A DNA stretch of 17,879 nt from Lachnospiraceae bacterium (GCA_900755865.1 CAAEHZ010000360.1:1-17879); one strand, 5' to 3'; positions 1 through 6,961 are shown, counted from the first letter of the stretch. Made by a program: numbers and translations. The notes: generated from the letters alone by a model not told the origin.

Positions 1-113
1 GAAATGCCCTGTCTGCTGGCTATATCTTTTACTTTAATACATTCACCGGTATTATTCAGTGCCAAATCCAGCATGACACGCACCGCATATCTGCCTTTTG
101 TAGAGATTTTCAT
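1..113 (-). CDS. Rrf2-family transcriptional regulator (CymR/IscR-like), N-terminus only
   Basis: Only the first 37 codons are inside the window; the gene runs off the left edge. The peptide begins MKISTKGRYAVRVMLDLA and continues through a VKDIASRQGI segment, which is the standard opening of the Rrf2 winged helix-turn-helix family (CymR, IscR, NsrR and relatives). The ATG is preceded by a purine-rich AGGGGGA site at good spacing, and only 17 bases separate it from the metQ stop, so it is probably the last gene of the cysK-metN-metI-metQ transcript. Family members repress or activate sulfur, Fe-S or nitric-oxide genes. The sulfur context makes a CymR-type cysteine regulator the best guess, but the part that would show iron-sulfur cysteines or the CymR C-terminus lies outside the window. 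Family call is firm; subfamily is inferred. Confidence 0.85.
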   Translation of the reverse strand, partial: MKISTKGRYAVRVMLDLALNNTGECIKVKDIASRQGI

Positions 114-130
114 AGGAATCCCCCTGCTGC

Positions 131-940
131 TTACTTGTAAGGAATAACTCCACCGTTATAATTTTCGGTAATAAAGTTCTTGATTTCATCAGACTTCAGT
201 ACATCTACCAGAGCCTTAATCTTTGCAGAATTTTCATTGCCTTCCTTTACAGCAATTACGTTTACATAGGTTGCTGCTGCATCAGAATCAGCACTTTCAT
301 ACAAAAGAGCATTATCAGCTACGGTATAGCCTGCTTCCATTGCATAGTTTCCGTTCATGATACCGAAGGAAACGTCCTGAAGAGTTCTGGGAATCTGTGC
401 TGCCTCCAGCTCTACAATCTCGATATTGTAAGGATTTTCCACAATATCATTCTTGGTAGCGGTAAGACCTGCTCCATCCTTCAGCTTCAGATAACCGTTG
501 TCCTGCAGAAGAAGCAGCGCACGTGCTTCGTTTGTGGTATCGTTGGGAACTGCAATTGTAGCACCCTCAATATTGGCAATGTCTGTTTCCTTTCCGGGAT
601 ACAGTCCGAAGGGCTCATAGTGAATACCACCTGCATTTACCAGATGAGTACCCTTCTCCTTATTGAAGCTCTCCAGATAAGGAATATGCTGGAAATAGTT
701 TGCATCGAAATCACCGGATTCTACAACTTCATTGGGCTGTACATAATCCTGAAATACCTGAATCTCCAGAGTATAACCCTGCTTCTCCAGAATAGGCTTT
801 GCCTGCTCCAGAATTTCAGCGTGGGGTACTGCTGTTGCTGCTACCTTAATGGTCTTGTCGTCTGCGCTCTTGCCGCAGCCTGTCAGCAGTGCTGCTGCCA
901 GTGTTGCTGCACTTAAAAGTGCAAGTACTTTCTTTTTCAT
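131..940 (-). CDS. metQ: Methionine/sulfur amino-acid ABC transporter substrate-binding lipoprotein
   Basis: This 269-residue protein is the extracellular binding component of a MetNIQ importer. A short lysine-rich signal sequence ends in a lipobox (LLTGC, Cys22), so it should be lipidated and anchored to the outer face of the membrane. The mature part is a NlpA/MetQ (lipoprotein 9) domain, with typical stretches such as VAATAVPHAEIL, an FQDYVQPNEVV segment, and YFQHIPYL. The ATG has an excellent AGGAGGAG site. It lies 123 bases after metI, and that gap holds two hairpins that could set its expression separately. NlpA-type proteins bind methionine, but relatives bind cysteine, cystine or other amino acids, and the cysK neighbourhood leaves substrate open. 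Confidence 0.93.
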   Translation of the reverse strand: MKKKVLALLSAATLAAALLTGCGKSADDKTIKVAATAVPHAEILEQAKPILEKQGYTLEIQVFQDYVQPNEVVESGDFDANYFQHIPYLESFNKEKGTHLVNAGGIHYEPFGLYPGKETDIANIEGATIAVPNDTTNEARALLLLQDNGYLKLKDGAGLTATKNDIVENPYNIEIVELEAAQIPRTLQDVSFGIMNGNYAMEAGYTVADNALLYESADSDAAATYVNVIAVKEGNENSAKIKALVDVLKSDEIKNFITENYNGGVIPYK

Positions 941-971
941 AATGTTTCTCCTCCTGAAATCTTCCTCATTT

Positions 972-1031
972 ATACAATCGGCTCTGCCGTCTGTATCATA
1001 CTTTTTGCTTTCCAGTCAGCCTGTACAGGCT
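972..1031 (-). promoter_or_regulatory. Two consecutive intercistronic hairpins between metI and metQ
   Basis: At 1018-1031 there is a perfect 14-base palindrome (AGCCTGTACAGGCT). At 972-996 a second inverted repeat pairs ATACAG with TTGTAT and CGGC with GCCG around an AGA loop, with one internal mismatch. Neither is followed by a U-run, so they do not look like terminators. Hairpins here could protect the metQ part of the mRNA or mark a processing site, raising binding-protein levels over the membrane subunits. Structure is seen; role is inferred. Confidence 0.5.
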
Positions 1032-1063
1032 TCTGACTCTCGTATTTCTCTTTGTTCACATTT

Positions 1064-1726
1064 CTAGCGGCTTCTCTTGTCTACCTTCTTTGCCAGCTTC
1101 GTTCCTGCAAACTGCATTGCCTGTACCAGAATGACAAGAAGAATTACCGTTGCCCACATGATATCTCCCTGCCAGCGGTAATAACCGTACTGAATGGCAA
1201 TATCACCCAGTCCGCCACCACCTATGACACCTGCCATGGCAGAATATCCCAAAACGGTACCCAGTACAATAGTCGCTCCTACAATCAGGGAAGTTCTGGC
1301 TTCTCCCAGTAATACCTTCCAGATAATTGTCATCAGATCTGCTCCCATACTCTGGGCAGCCTCAATGACACCCTTGTCCACCTCAAGCAGAGAGGACTCC
1401 ACCATTCTTGCAATAAAAGGCGCTGCTGCCAGCACCAGCGGCACAATAGTTGCCGTAGGTCCATAGGCTTTTCCTACAATTGCTCTGGTCAGGGGAATGA
1501 CCAGAATCAACAGAATCAGAAACGGAACACTTCGCACCACATTCACAATAATGTCCAGAACCTTATATATAACCTTATTCGGACGTAATCCTTCCTTTGC
1601 CGTTACAACCAGTGCGATTCCCATCGGAAGCCCCAGAATATAGGCAAACACGGTAGAAACCAAAGTCATATACAGGGTCAGCCCCGTATTCTTCACAAGC
1701 ATATTGATTACAGCACTACTCCACAT
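1064..1726 (-). CDS. metI: Methionine/sulfur amino-acid ABC transporter permease
   Basis: This 220-residue integral membrane protein is the permease of the MetNIQ importer, with about five predicted helices. The ABC permease EAA loop is clear around residues 122-143 (EAAQSMGADLMTIIWKVLL), the site that docks on the MetN ATPase. The AGVIGGGGLGDIA stretch near the C-terminus is typical of MetI. Its ATG lies inside the 3' end of metN (11-base overlap), with a GGAGGTG ribosome site inside the metN reading frame, implying translational coupling. It ends in TAG, showing that amber is an ordinary stop in this organism. Length matches the family. Confidence 0.93.
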   Translation of the reverse strand: MWSSAVINMLVKNTGLTLYMTLVSTVFAYILGLPMGIALVVTAKEGLRPNKVIYKVLDIIVNVVRSVPFLILLILVIPLTRAIVGKAYGPTATIVPLVLAAAPFIARMVESSLLEVDKGVIEAAQSMGADLMTIIWKVLLGEARTSLIVGATIVLGTVLGYSAMAGVIGGGGLGDIAIQYGYYRWQGDIMWATVILLVILVQAMQFAGTKLAKKVDKRSR

Positions 1727-2726
1727 AGGAATCCACCTCCTCTACTGTCAGCTTTCTTTCCTTCAGATAATGAATCATCCTGGAAGCCGCAGCCTCATCC
1801 TCCGGAAGCTGTAATATCATCTGTCCATGGGCAATTCCACCAATGTCCTTTGTATCTGCCTGTAAGATATTCACCGGTGCCTTACATTCCAGCACCATAT
1901 TGGCAATTACAGGCTCAAAGGAAGAATTTTCGGAAAATACAATGCGGATACATTTCTTTCCGTGCATTTCCGCTGCCTTGGGATTTACCATGAATACCAG
2001 CTTCTTTGCCGCCGCTGTCTTAGGAGAAGTAAATACTTCTTCTACCGTACCGCTTTCCGCCAGTTCTCCATTGTCAATAATCGCCACATGAGAGCAGATT
2101 TCCTGTACAACTGCCATTTCGTGAGTAATAATAACGATGGTAATTCCATATTCTCTGTTAATCTGCTGTAATAACTGTAAAATAGATTTTGTGGTTGTCG
2201 GATCCAGCGCACTGGTTGCCTCATCACAAAGCAGAATCTTCGGATTATTTGCCAGTGCTCTTGCAATCGCCACTCTCTGCTTCTGTCCGCCGGATAACTG
2301 CGCCGGGTAGCTTTTTGCCTTTTCAGCCAGTCCGACAATTTTCAAAAGCTCCATTGCCCGCTTTCTGGCATCCGCCTTTTTCACTCCTACAATTTCCATG
2401 GGAAAGCATACATTATCTACCACGTTCCTCTGCATCAGCAGGTTAAAATGCTGGAATATCATGGCAATTTCTGTTCTCTCCCTGCGAAGTTCCTTTTCTG
2501 ACAGACCGGACAAATCCTTATTTTCTACCAGCACCGTTCCGGTTGTTGGCTTCTCCAGAAAGTTTAAACAACGTACAAGAGTGGATTTTCCGGCACCACT
2601 CATACCGATGATGCCGTAAATATCCCCTTTCTGGATATCCAGACTGATTCCCTTTAATGCTTCTACCTGATTTTCTTTTCCTACGAATGTTTTTGTTACA
2701 TTCTGAATCTGAATGATTGGTTCCAT
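1716..2726 (-). CDS. metN: Methionine/sulfur amino-acid ABC transporter ATP-binding protein
   Basis: This 336-residue ATPase powers the importer. Visible motifs in order are Walker A GMSGAGKST (residues 41-49), Q-loop near Q92, ABC signature LSGGQ (144-148), Walker B ILLCDE (164-169), D-loop SALD, and switch histidine H202. A C-terminal NIL domain (about 258-333) is present; in MetN proteins this ACT-like domain binds methionine and inhibits transport when internal substrate is high. The ATG follows an AGGAG site. It is about 70 bases after cysK, with a hairpin and a candidate operator in the gap, and overlaps metI by 11 bases. Family assignment is firm; the exact amino-acid substrate is not proven. 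Confidence 0.95.
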   Translation of the reverse strand: MEPIIQIQNVTKTFVGKENQVEALKGISLDIQKGDIYGIIGMSGAGKSTLVRCLNFLEKPTTGTVLVENKDLSGLSEKELRRERTEIAMIFQHFNLLMQRNVVDNVCFPMEIVGVKKADARKRAMELLKIVGLAEKAKSYPAQLSGGQKQRVAIARALANNPKILLCDEATSALDPTTTKSILQLLQQINREYGITIVIITHEMAVVQEICSHVAIIDNGELAESGTVEEVFTSPKTAAAKKLVFMVNPKAAEMHGKKCIRIVFSENSSFEPVIANMVLECKAPVNILQADTKDIGGIAHGQMILQLPEDEAAASRMIHYLKERKLTVEEVDSYVE

Positions 2727-2735
2727 CTCACCAAC

Positions 2736-2754
2736 TCCTACTAAATAAATATGA
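2736..2754 (-). promoter_or_regulatory. Candidate operator upstream of metN, similar to the one before cysK
   Basis: The minus-strand sequence TCATATTTATTTAGTAGGA matches 15 of 19 positions of the dyad at 3879-3897 before cysK. Its right end overlaps the metN Shine-Dalgarno sequence, so part of the match may be forced by that. If real, binding here would block the metN ribosome site region or an internal promoter. This is a pattern match only. Confidence 0.3.
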
Positions 2755-2775
2755 AATCCAGTGTATCACAAAACG

Positions 2776-2793
2776 AACCATTCAGCAATGGCT
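2776..2793 (-). promoter_or_regulatory. Short hairpin in the cysK-metN gap, possible weak attenuator
   Basis: Just after the cysK stop, AGCCATT and AATGGTT form a seven-pair stem (one G-U) around a GCTG loop, followed on the minus strand by CGTTTTG. The U-run is short and interrupted, so at most it is a weak terminator that trims transcription between cysK and metNIQ. Confidence 0.3.
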
Positions 2794-2796
2794 TTT

Positions 2797-3735
2797 TTAA
2801 GCTTCTGTAAACATCGGAGTGGACAGATATCTGTCACCGGAATCCGGAAGCAGTGCTACAATTGTCTTTCCCTTGTTCTCAGGACGCTTTGCCAGCTGCG
2901 CTGCTGCATACAGAGCCGCACCGGAGGTAATTCCCACCAGAATACCTTCCTTATGTGCAATCTGTCTGCCTGTTTCAAATGCTTCATCCGTTGTCACAGT
3001 AAATACTTCATCATAAATCTGTGTATTTAATATAGAAGGAACAAATCCTGCTCCAATTCCCTGCAGCTTGTGAGGGCCGGGCTTTCCGCCGGAAAGAACC
3101 GGTGAATCTGCGGGTTCTACTGCTACAACCTGTACGTTGGGATTCTTTGACTTCAAATAGGTTCCGATACCGGTCACTGTACCGCCGGTACCTACACCAG
3201 CCACAAAAATATCTACCTTTCCTTCTGTATCCTCCCAGATTTCAGGACCTGTTGTAGCTGCATGTGCTGCCGGGTTTGCCGGATTGTCAAACTGTCCCAG
3301 AATAACTGCTCCGGGAATTTCCTTCTGCAGTTCCTCTGCCTTTGCAATAGCCCCCTTCATTCCCTTTGCCCCTTCTGTCAGGACAAGCTCTGCACCATAT
3401 GCCTTTAACAGATTTCTTCTTTCCACACTCATCGTTTCAGGCAGGGTGAGTATTGTGCGATATCCCTTTGCTGCTGCTACACTTGCAAGACCGATTCCTG
3501 TATTTCCGGAGGTAGGCTCGATAATCGTAGCACCATGCTTTAACTGTCCCTTCTTTTCTGCATCCTCAATCATTGCCAGCGCAATTCTGTCCTTTACACT
3601 TCCTGCCGGATTAAAATACTCCAGTTTTGCAAGAAGTGTCACATCTGTTACTCCAACCTCTTTTGCATAATTGTTTACCTTTAACAAAGGTGTGTGTCCG
3701 ATTAACTCTGTTGCGCTTTCATAAATCTTTCCCAT
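2797..3735 (-). CDS. cysK: Cysteine synthase (O-acetylserine sulfhydrylase)
   Basis: This PLP enzyme makes cysteine from O-acetylserine and sulfide. With the start chosen here it is 312 residues, normal for CysK. The PLP lysine is K48 in NPAGSVKDR; the substrate loop PTSGNTG is at 74-80; the phosphate-binding GVGTGGT loop lies mid-protein; the C-terminal [12 protein letters not shown] is characteristic of CysK. The start at 3735 (MGKIYESA) is set by an AGAGGT site a few bases upstream and by homology. A longer in-frame ORF from a GTG at 3828 would add 31 residues with a threefold SVLEH repeat, but has no ribosome site. CysK is first in the cysK-metNIQ-Rrf2 unit. In Bacillus subtilis CysK also binds the Rrf2 regulator CymR, relevant because an Rrf2 gene closes this unit. 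Confidence 0.95.
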   Translation of the reverse strand: MGKIYESATELIGHTPLLKVNNYAKEVGVTDVTLLAKLEYFNPAGSVKDRIALAMIEDAEKKGQLKHGATIIEPTSGNTGIGLASVAAAKGYRTILTLPETMSVERRNLLKAYGAELVLTEGAKGMKGAIAKAEELQKEIPGAVILGQFDNPANPAAHAATTGPEIWEDTEGKVDIFVAGVGTGGTVTGIGTYLKSKNPNVQVVAVEPADSPVLSGGKPGPHKLQGIGAGFVPSILNTQIYDEVFTVTTDEAFETGRQIAHKEGILVGITSGAALYAAAQLAKRPENKGKTIVALLPDSGDRYLSTPMFTEA

Positions 3736-3737
3736 GC

Positions 3738-3812
3738 TTAACCTCTTTTCTGTGTGTTCCAGTACACTGTGTTCCAGTACACTGTGTTCCAGTACACTGT
3801 GTCCTGACACAC
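3738..3812 (-). CDS. Candidate 24-residue leader peptide ORF upstream of cysK
   Basis: A GTG at 3812 is preceded by a GAGGAG site with 8-base spacing and opens a 24-codon frame whose TAA ends two bases before the cysK ATG (TAAGCATG). The peptide starts with M-C-Q-D-T, then VYWNT three times, then QKRG. The cysK ribosome site lies inside its last codons, so ribosomes translating the leader would cover it; coupling or occlusion is plausible. The second codon is for cysteine. A perfect inverted repeat TGTGTC-N2-GACACA (3798-3811) overlaps the start codon. The 15-base repeat is a multiple of three, so copy changes would keep the frame. Nothing here proves translation; it is not a recognised family. 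Confidence 0.45.
   Translation of the reverse strand: MCQDTVYWNTVYWNTVYWNTQKRG
3754..3798. repeat. Three exact tandem copies of a 15-base unit in the cysK leader
   Basis: The plus-strand unit GTGTTCCAGTACACT occurs at 3754-3768, 3769-3783 and 3784-3798 without mismatch, followed by a decayed partial copy (GTGTCCTGACAC). Each unit has GTGT-N6-ACAC symmetry, so the array could be a set of protein sites, small RNA hairpins, or repeated codons of the leader ORF. Confidence 0.95.
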
Positions 3813-3878
3813 GATTCTTGCTCCTCACTGGTGAAGTTTTCTTTTTTCACCGTGAATTTTCTGGTTTCTTTTTTTATT

Positions 3879-3897
3879 TCCCACTAACTCAATAGGA
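3879..3897 (-). promoter_or_regulatory. Candidate operator dyad just downstream of the cysK promoter
   Basis: The minus-strand sequence TCCTATTGAGTTAGTGGGA is an imperfect inverted repeat (six of nine possible pairs, with TCC/GGA at the ends). It sits about 7-25 bases after the expected transcription start, a classic repressor position. Rrf2 proteins bind dyads of this size. A similar sequence lies before metN at 2736-2754. Identity of the binding protein is inferred. Confidence 0.4.
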
Positions 3898-3910
3898 TTA
3901 TTATGAATTG

Positions 3911-3939
3911 ATGATACCCCAGCATTTTTTATTTGTCAA
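3911..3939 (-). promoter_or_regulatory. Sigma-A-type promoter for the cysK-metNIQ unit
   Basis: On the minus strand a perfect -35 TTGACA (3934-3939) and a -10 TATCAT (3911-3916) are separated by exactly 17 bases. This gives a start near 3904 and a leader of about 170 bases holding the dyad, small hairpins (TTCAC/GTGAA pairs at 3826-3855), the repeats and the leader ORF. Confidence 0.75.
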
Positions 3940-3947
3940 GCACAAAA

Positions 3948-4130
3948 TTATTTTTTTCTGATAACTGCTTTTTCTGCTGTTCCCGCTCTTTCCTCCATAA
4001 ATTCTATATTCTCCAGATATCTCTCATCCTCCGACAAGGCATACAGCATCCTCATCACTTCCTTCGGATTCTTTAACTTCTGGTTCCTTCTTATCAGGCT
4101 TTCCCTGTCCGACAGATAATCCAGCACCAC
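3948..4130 (-). CDS. Unrecognised 60-residue ORF, in frame directly after the MATE stop
   Basis: I do not recognise this charged, soluble-looking peptide (MVLDYLSDRESLIRRN at the start, then a segment with NPKEVMRMLYALSEDERYLENIEFMEE). It begins at a GTG immediately after the MATE gene's TAG and is in the same reading frame, so the frame is MATE-TAG-60 codons-TAA. No convincing ribosome site precedes the GTG; the nearest purine-rich stretch is about 30 bases upstream. It could be translated by reinitiation, be a readthrough tail, or be the 3' remnant of another gene. The acidic and basic residue pattern looks like real coding sequence rather than noise, but function cannot be assigned. It ends close to the cysK promoter with no clear terminator between. 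Confidence 0.4.
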   Translation of the reverse strand: MVLDYLSDRESLIRRNQKLKNPKEVMRMLYALSEDERYLENIEFMEERAGTAEKAVIRKK

Positions 4131-5507
4131 CTACGCACATTCTTTGCCCACAGCGCCTTTCCTCAGTTCCGGCAGAATCGTACAGAGCATGGTAATAAAG
4201 CAGGCGCAGCCCCCTATCAGGTTGGAGATGGGCTCTGCCCAGAATACGCCGTCCACACCAAGATTTGCCACCCGGGGCAGAAGCACCGTAAGGGGCGCAA
4301 CAATAAACGCCTTCCGCAGCAGGGAGAAAAAGGTTGCCCGTTTGGATTTTCCCAAAGCCACAAAAACGCTCTGCCCCGTAAACTGTAATGCCATAAAACA
4401 GAAACCGAAAAAGTAAATATGTAACGAGGGAACCGCCTTTTCCAGAAGCTCCGGGGAATCATTAAAAATCCGGATGAAAAATGCCGGTGCCAGCCGGAGG
4501 GCTCCCCAGATAAGCACTGTATAGCTTACGCAGACCGCCGTCACAAACCAGATTGCCTTTTTTACCCTTTCAAAGGCCTTTTCTCCATAATTAAAGCTCA
4601 TGACAGGGGAAGCTCCGTTAGTAAAGCCCTGCACCGGAAGCGTACAGATTTCCCGCACGGAATTTAAAACTGTCATAACTCCCACATAAATATCCCCGCC
4701 GTAGGTCTGCAAAGTGGCATTACATACCACCTGCACCAGACTGTTTGTAAAGGACATAATAAACCCGGAAACACCCAGCCCTAAAATCCTCTTTACCCTT
4801 GCCGCTTCCAGCCGCATACAGCTTATTTTCAGCTTCAATACAGCTTTTTTTGATGTCAGGAACCACATCACCCAGACTGCGGAGCAAAGCTGGGAAAGAA
4901 TCGTTGCCAGCGCCGCCCCTTTTACCCCCATCCGGAATCCGAAGATAAACAGCGGGTCCAGCAGGATATTCAGCGCCGCGCCAATTAATACGGAAACCAT
5001 CCCCATATTGCCGAAGCCCTGACTGTTGATAAAGGGATTCATCCCTACAGACACCATGACAAAAACAGTTCCCAGCAGATAAAGCCGGATATATTCCCTG
5101 GCATAGACAAAGGTGGCATCGCTGGCACCAAAAAGATACAGCACCGGTCTGTAAAACAGTTCTCCCAGTATCAGCAGGACAACTCCCGTTACCAGAAGCA
5201 GAAAAAAGGAATTTCCCATGAGTTTTTCCGCTTCCTCTTCATTCCCCCGCCCTCTTTCCATGGCACAGAGGGGCGCCCCGCCATTCCCATATAGATAGGT
5301 AAAGGCAGATACGAGAGAAATAATAGGAAAACAGATTCCTACCCCCGTCAGCGCCGTAGTTCCCACCTCCGGGATTCTTCCGATATAGATTCTGTCCACA
5401 ATATTGTACAGAAGATTCAAAAGCTGCGCCAAAATCATCGGCGCAGCCACTTCCATAATATTTCTGTATACACTTCCTCTGGAAAAATCCGTCTGGTGTG
5501 CTTTCAT
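4131..5507 (-). CDS. MATE-family multidrug/metabolite exporter
   Basis: This 458-residue polytopic membrane protein has about twelve hydrophobic helices in two similar halves, with MATE features: an N-terminal PMILAQLLNLLYNIVDRIYIG segment, LNILLDPLFIFGF mid-protein, and GANG-like pore turns (FTNGASPVMSFNYG). MATE exporters use sodium or proton gradients to expel cationic drugs or metabolites. The ATG overlaps the ddl stop codon (TAATG), so it is translationally coupled to ddl and belongs to the envelope unit. The substrate cannot be read from sequence; linkage to cell-wall genes hints at envelope stress or antibiotic efflux, but this is context only. It ends in TAG followed by an open in-frame tail of 60 codons. 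Confidence 0.9.
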   Translation of the reverse strand: MKAHQTDFSRGSVYRNIMEVAAPMILAQLLNLLYNIVDRIYIGRIPEVGTTALTGVGICFPIISLVSAFTYLYGNGGAPLCAMERGRGNEEEAEKLMGNSFFLLLVTGVVLLILGELFYRPVLYLFGASDATFVYAREYIRLYLLGTVFVMVSVGMNPFINSQGFGNMGMVSVLIGAALNILLDPLFIFGFRMGVKGAALATILSQLCSAVWVMWFLTSKKAVLKLKISCMRLEAARVKRILGLGVSGFIMSFTNSLVQVVCNATLQTYGGDIYVGVMTVLNSVREICTLPVQGFTNGASPVMSFNYGEKAFERVKKAIWFVTAVCVSYTVLIWGALRLAPAFFIRIFNDSPELLEKAVPSLHIYFFGFCFMALQFTGQSVFVALGKSKRATFFSLLRKAFIVAPLTVLLPRVANLGVDGVFWAEPISNLIGGCACFITMLCTILPELRKGAVGKECA

Positions 5508-6688
5508 TACCTTTTCGCTCCCTTTGCTCCGGAAAGACTTGCCTGGCTCAAAATATTCGTATCAAAGCTGAAAGTCAGCCCTTCTTCAATCCGGGTTCTC
5601 TTTAATGCAAGCTGAATCATCCGATGCAGAAGTTCCTTATAGGGAACTCCAAGAGGCTCCCAGAGATAGAAAGCAAGGGAACCGGGAATCGTATTGATTT
5701 CATTAAAGTAAAGTTTATCTGTTTCCTCATCAATCATAAAGTCAATTCTTGCCACACCATTACAGCCCAGCGCCTGAAAAGCCTTTACCGCAAGACTTCT
5801 GACTTCCTCTCTTCTTTCGGGACTGAGTTCTGCGGGAATCTTCCTTGCCACACTCGCCATTCCCTTGGAACCGCTGCCCTTGGCATTGCTGACATACTTA
5901 TCCTCATAGCTTAAAATATCCCTGGTGTGCATCGGCTCCTCACACTCGGAAGCACTTGCCTCATTTTCATCCCCAAGCACTGCACAGTTGATTTCCCTTA
6001 AGTTTGTAATCGCATGCTCTACCAGCACCTTTGTGGCATACTGGAATGCCGTATCAACAGCAGCAGCCAGCTCTGCTCTTGTTTTTGCCACGGTAATTCC
6101 CACGCTGGAGCCAAGATTGACCGGCTTTACAATCACAGGATATCCCAGCTTTTCCTCTGTCCGGTTCAAAAGACTCTCCATCTCCGCATAATCCGACAGC
6201 TTAAATTCCAGTGCATCCAGTACCGGAACCTGACTTTCCTTCAAGACAGCCTTCATGATATACTTATCCATGCCAATCGCAGAAGCCGTTACATCACAGC
6301 CCACAAAAGGCACGCCGATGGTCTTTAAATAACCCTGCAATGCGCCGTCCTCCACATTGGTTCCATGCACCACCGGAAAGACCACATCTATCTCTGTGTC
6401 CTGATTTTTTCCAAATTTCTTTAACGGAAACGGTGTCAGCTTTACCTTTCCGTCCTCGTTTATCATAATCACTCTTCTGGAACCGGAAAGCAGCTTCGGA
6501 ATATCCTTGTAGGAATCCATTTTTCCGATTTCTTCCCCGATATACATCTCATTTTTCTTCGTCATGTATACAGGAATCACCTCATATTTATCAGTATCCA
6601 TGCTGAGATACGCCTGAATACCGGATATTACGGAAACCTCATGCTCTACGCTCTTTCCGCCAAATAACATCGCTACTCTTGTTTTCAT
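5507..6688 (-). CDS. ddl: D-alanine--D-alanine ligase
   Basis: This ATP-grasp enzyme joins two D-alanines for peptidoglycan precursor synthesis. I chose the second ATG (6688, MKTRVAMLFGG) because GGAGGAG lies just before it, inside the first four codons of the longer version (start 6700), and because it places the catalytic glutamate of SVEHEVS at residue 15, as in Escherichia coli DdlB. Other landmarks are the HGTNVEDGALQGYL region, the ATP-grasp PVIVKPVNLGSSVG, an omega-loop YEDKY whose last tyrosine is the type found in D-Ala-D-Ala rather than D-Ala-D-lactate ligases, and YFNEINTIPGS for Mg-ATP. The length is 393 residues, slightly above average. It follows murF after a gap holding a folded repeat, and overlaps the MATE gene start. 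Confidence 0.95.
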   Translation of the reverse strand: MKTRVAMLFGGKSVEHEVSVISGIQAYLSMDTDKYEVIPVYMTKKNEMYIGEEIGKMDSYKDIPKLLSGSRRVIMINEDGKVKLTPFPLKKFGKNQDTEIDVVFPVVHGTNVEDGALQGYLKTIGVPFVGCDVTASAIGMDKYIMKAVLKESQVPVLDALEFKLSDYAEMESLLNRTEEKLGYPVIVKPVNLGSSVGITVAKTRAELAAAVDTAFQYATKVLVEHAITNLREINCAVLGDENEASASECEEPMHTRDILSYEDKYVSNAKGSGSKGMASVARKIPAELSPERREEVRSLAVKAFQALGCNGVARIDFMIDEETDKLYFNEINTIPGSLAFYLWEPLGVPYKELLHRMIQLALKRTRIEEGLTFSFDTNILSQASLSGAKGAKR

Positions 6689-6785
6689 TTTCTCCTCCAT
6701 CCTATAAAGCTGTTACTAATTTGCTTCCACTCTGGAATATAAATTCCATTTCATAACCACCTTGGGTATCTCAATACCGTTCTTC

Positions 6786-6952
6786 ATCGGATGCTCATGG
6801 TTATGTCTATAAACAGGCACTGTGGAGCCGCCGGTACTTGCACACCGTACCTCAGGTGTGCTAAGCCTCCGCACTTTTGGAGGCGCGTACCGCTGCGAGC
6901 GCAACTCGCGCAAGCGACGTGCCTGTGTTGGACATAACCATGAGCATCCGAT
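6786..6952. repeat. 167-base inverted-repeat element with internal hairpins between murF and ddl
   Basis: The arms 6786-6820 and 6919-6952 are inverted copies: 22 outer bases match perfectly (starting ATCGGATGCTCATGG), then a 4-5 base mismatch, then 8 more paired bases. The 98-base loop is GC-rich and itself folds: CGGTAC (6832-6837) with GTACCG (6887-6892), CACACC/GGTGTG (6841-6860), GCCTCC/GGAGGC (6865-6884), and GCGAG/CTCGC (6895-6909). GGTAC can alternatively pair with GTACC at 6847-6851. No transposase and no clear target duplication are seen. It could be a MITE/REP-like mobile repeat or a structured intercistronic RNA. The folding is certain; identity is not. Confidence 0.8.
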
Positions 6953-6961
6953 ATCCACCGG

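Noticed and set aside
3736..3828. 31-residue N-terminal extension of CysK with SVLEH repeats
   Set aside because: The GTG at 3828 has no ribosome site, the extension is only the tandem repeat read in another frame, and CysK homology begins at 3735 behind its own AGAGGT site.
3736..3910. T-box or SAM riboswitch before cysK
   Set aside because: The leader is short and I see neither a T-box sequence nor the stems of a SAM riboswitch, only small hairpins and the repeats.
6716..6958. 80-residue minus-strand ORF across the inverted-repeat element, including a 23-residue ATG ORF at 6716-6787
   Set aside because: Most of it is the folded repeat read as codons; there is no ribosome site at either start and no recognisable domain.
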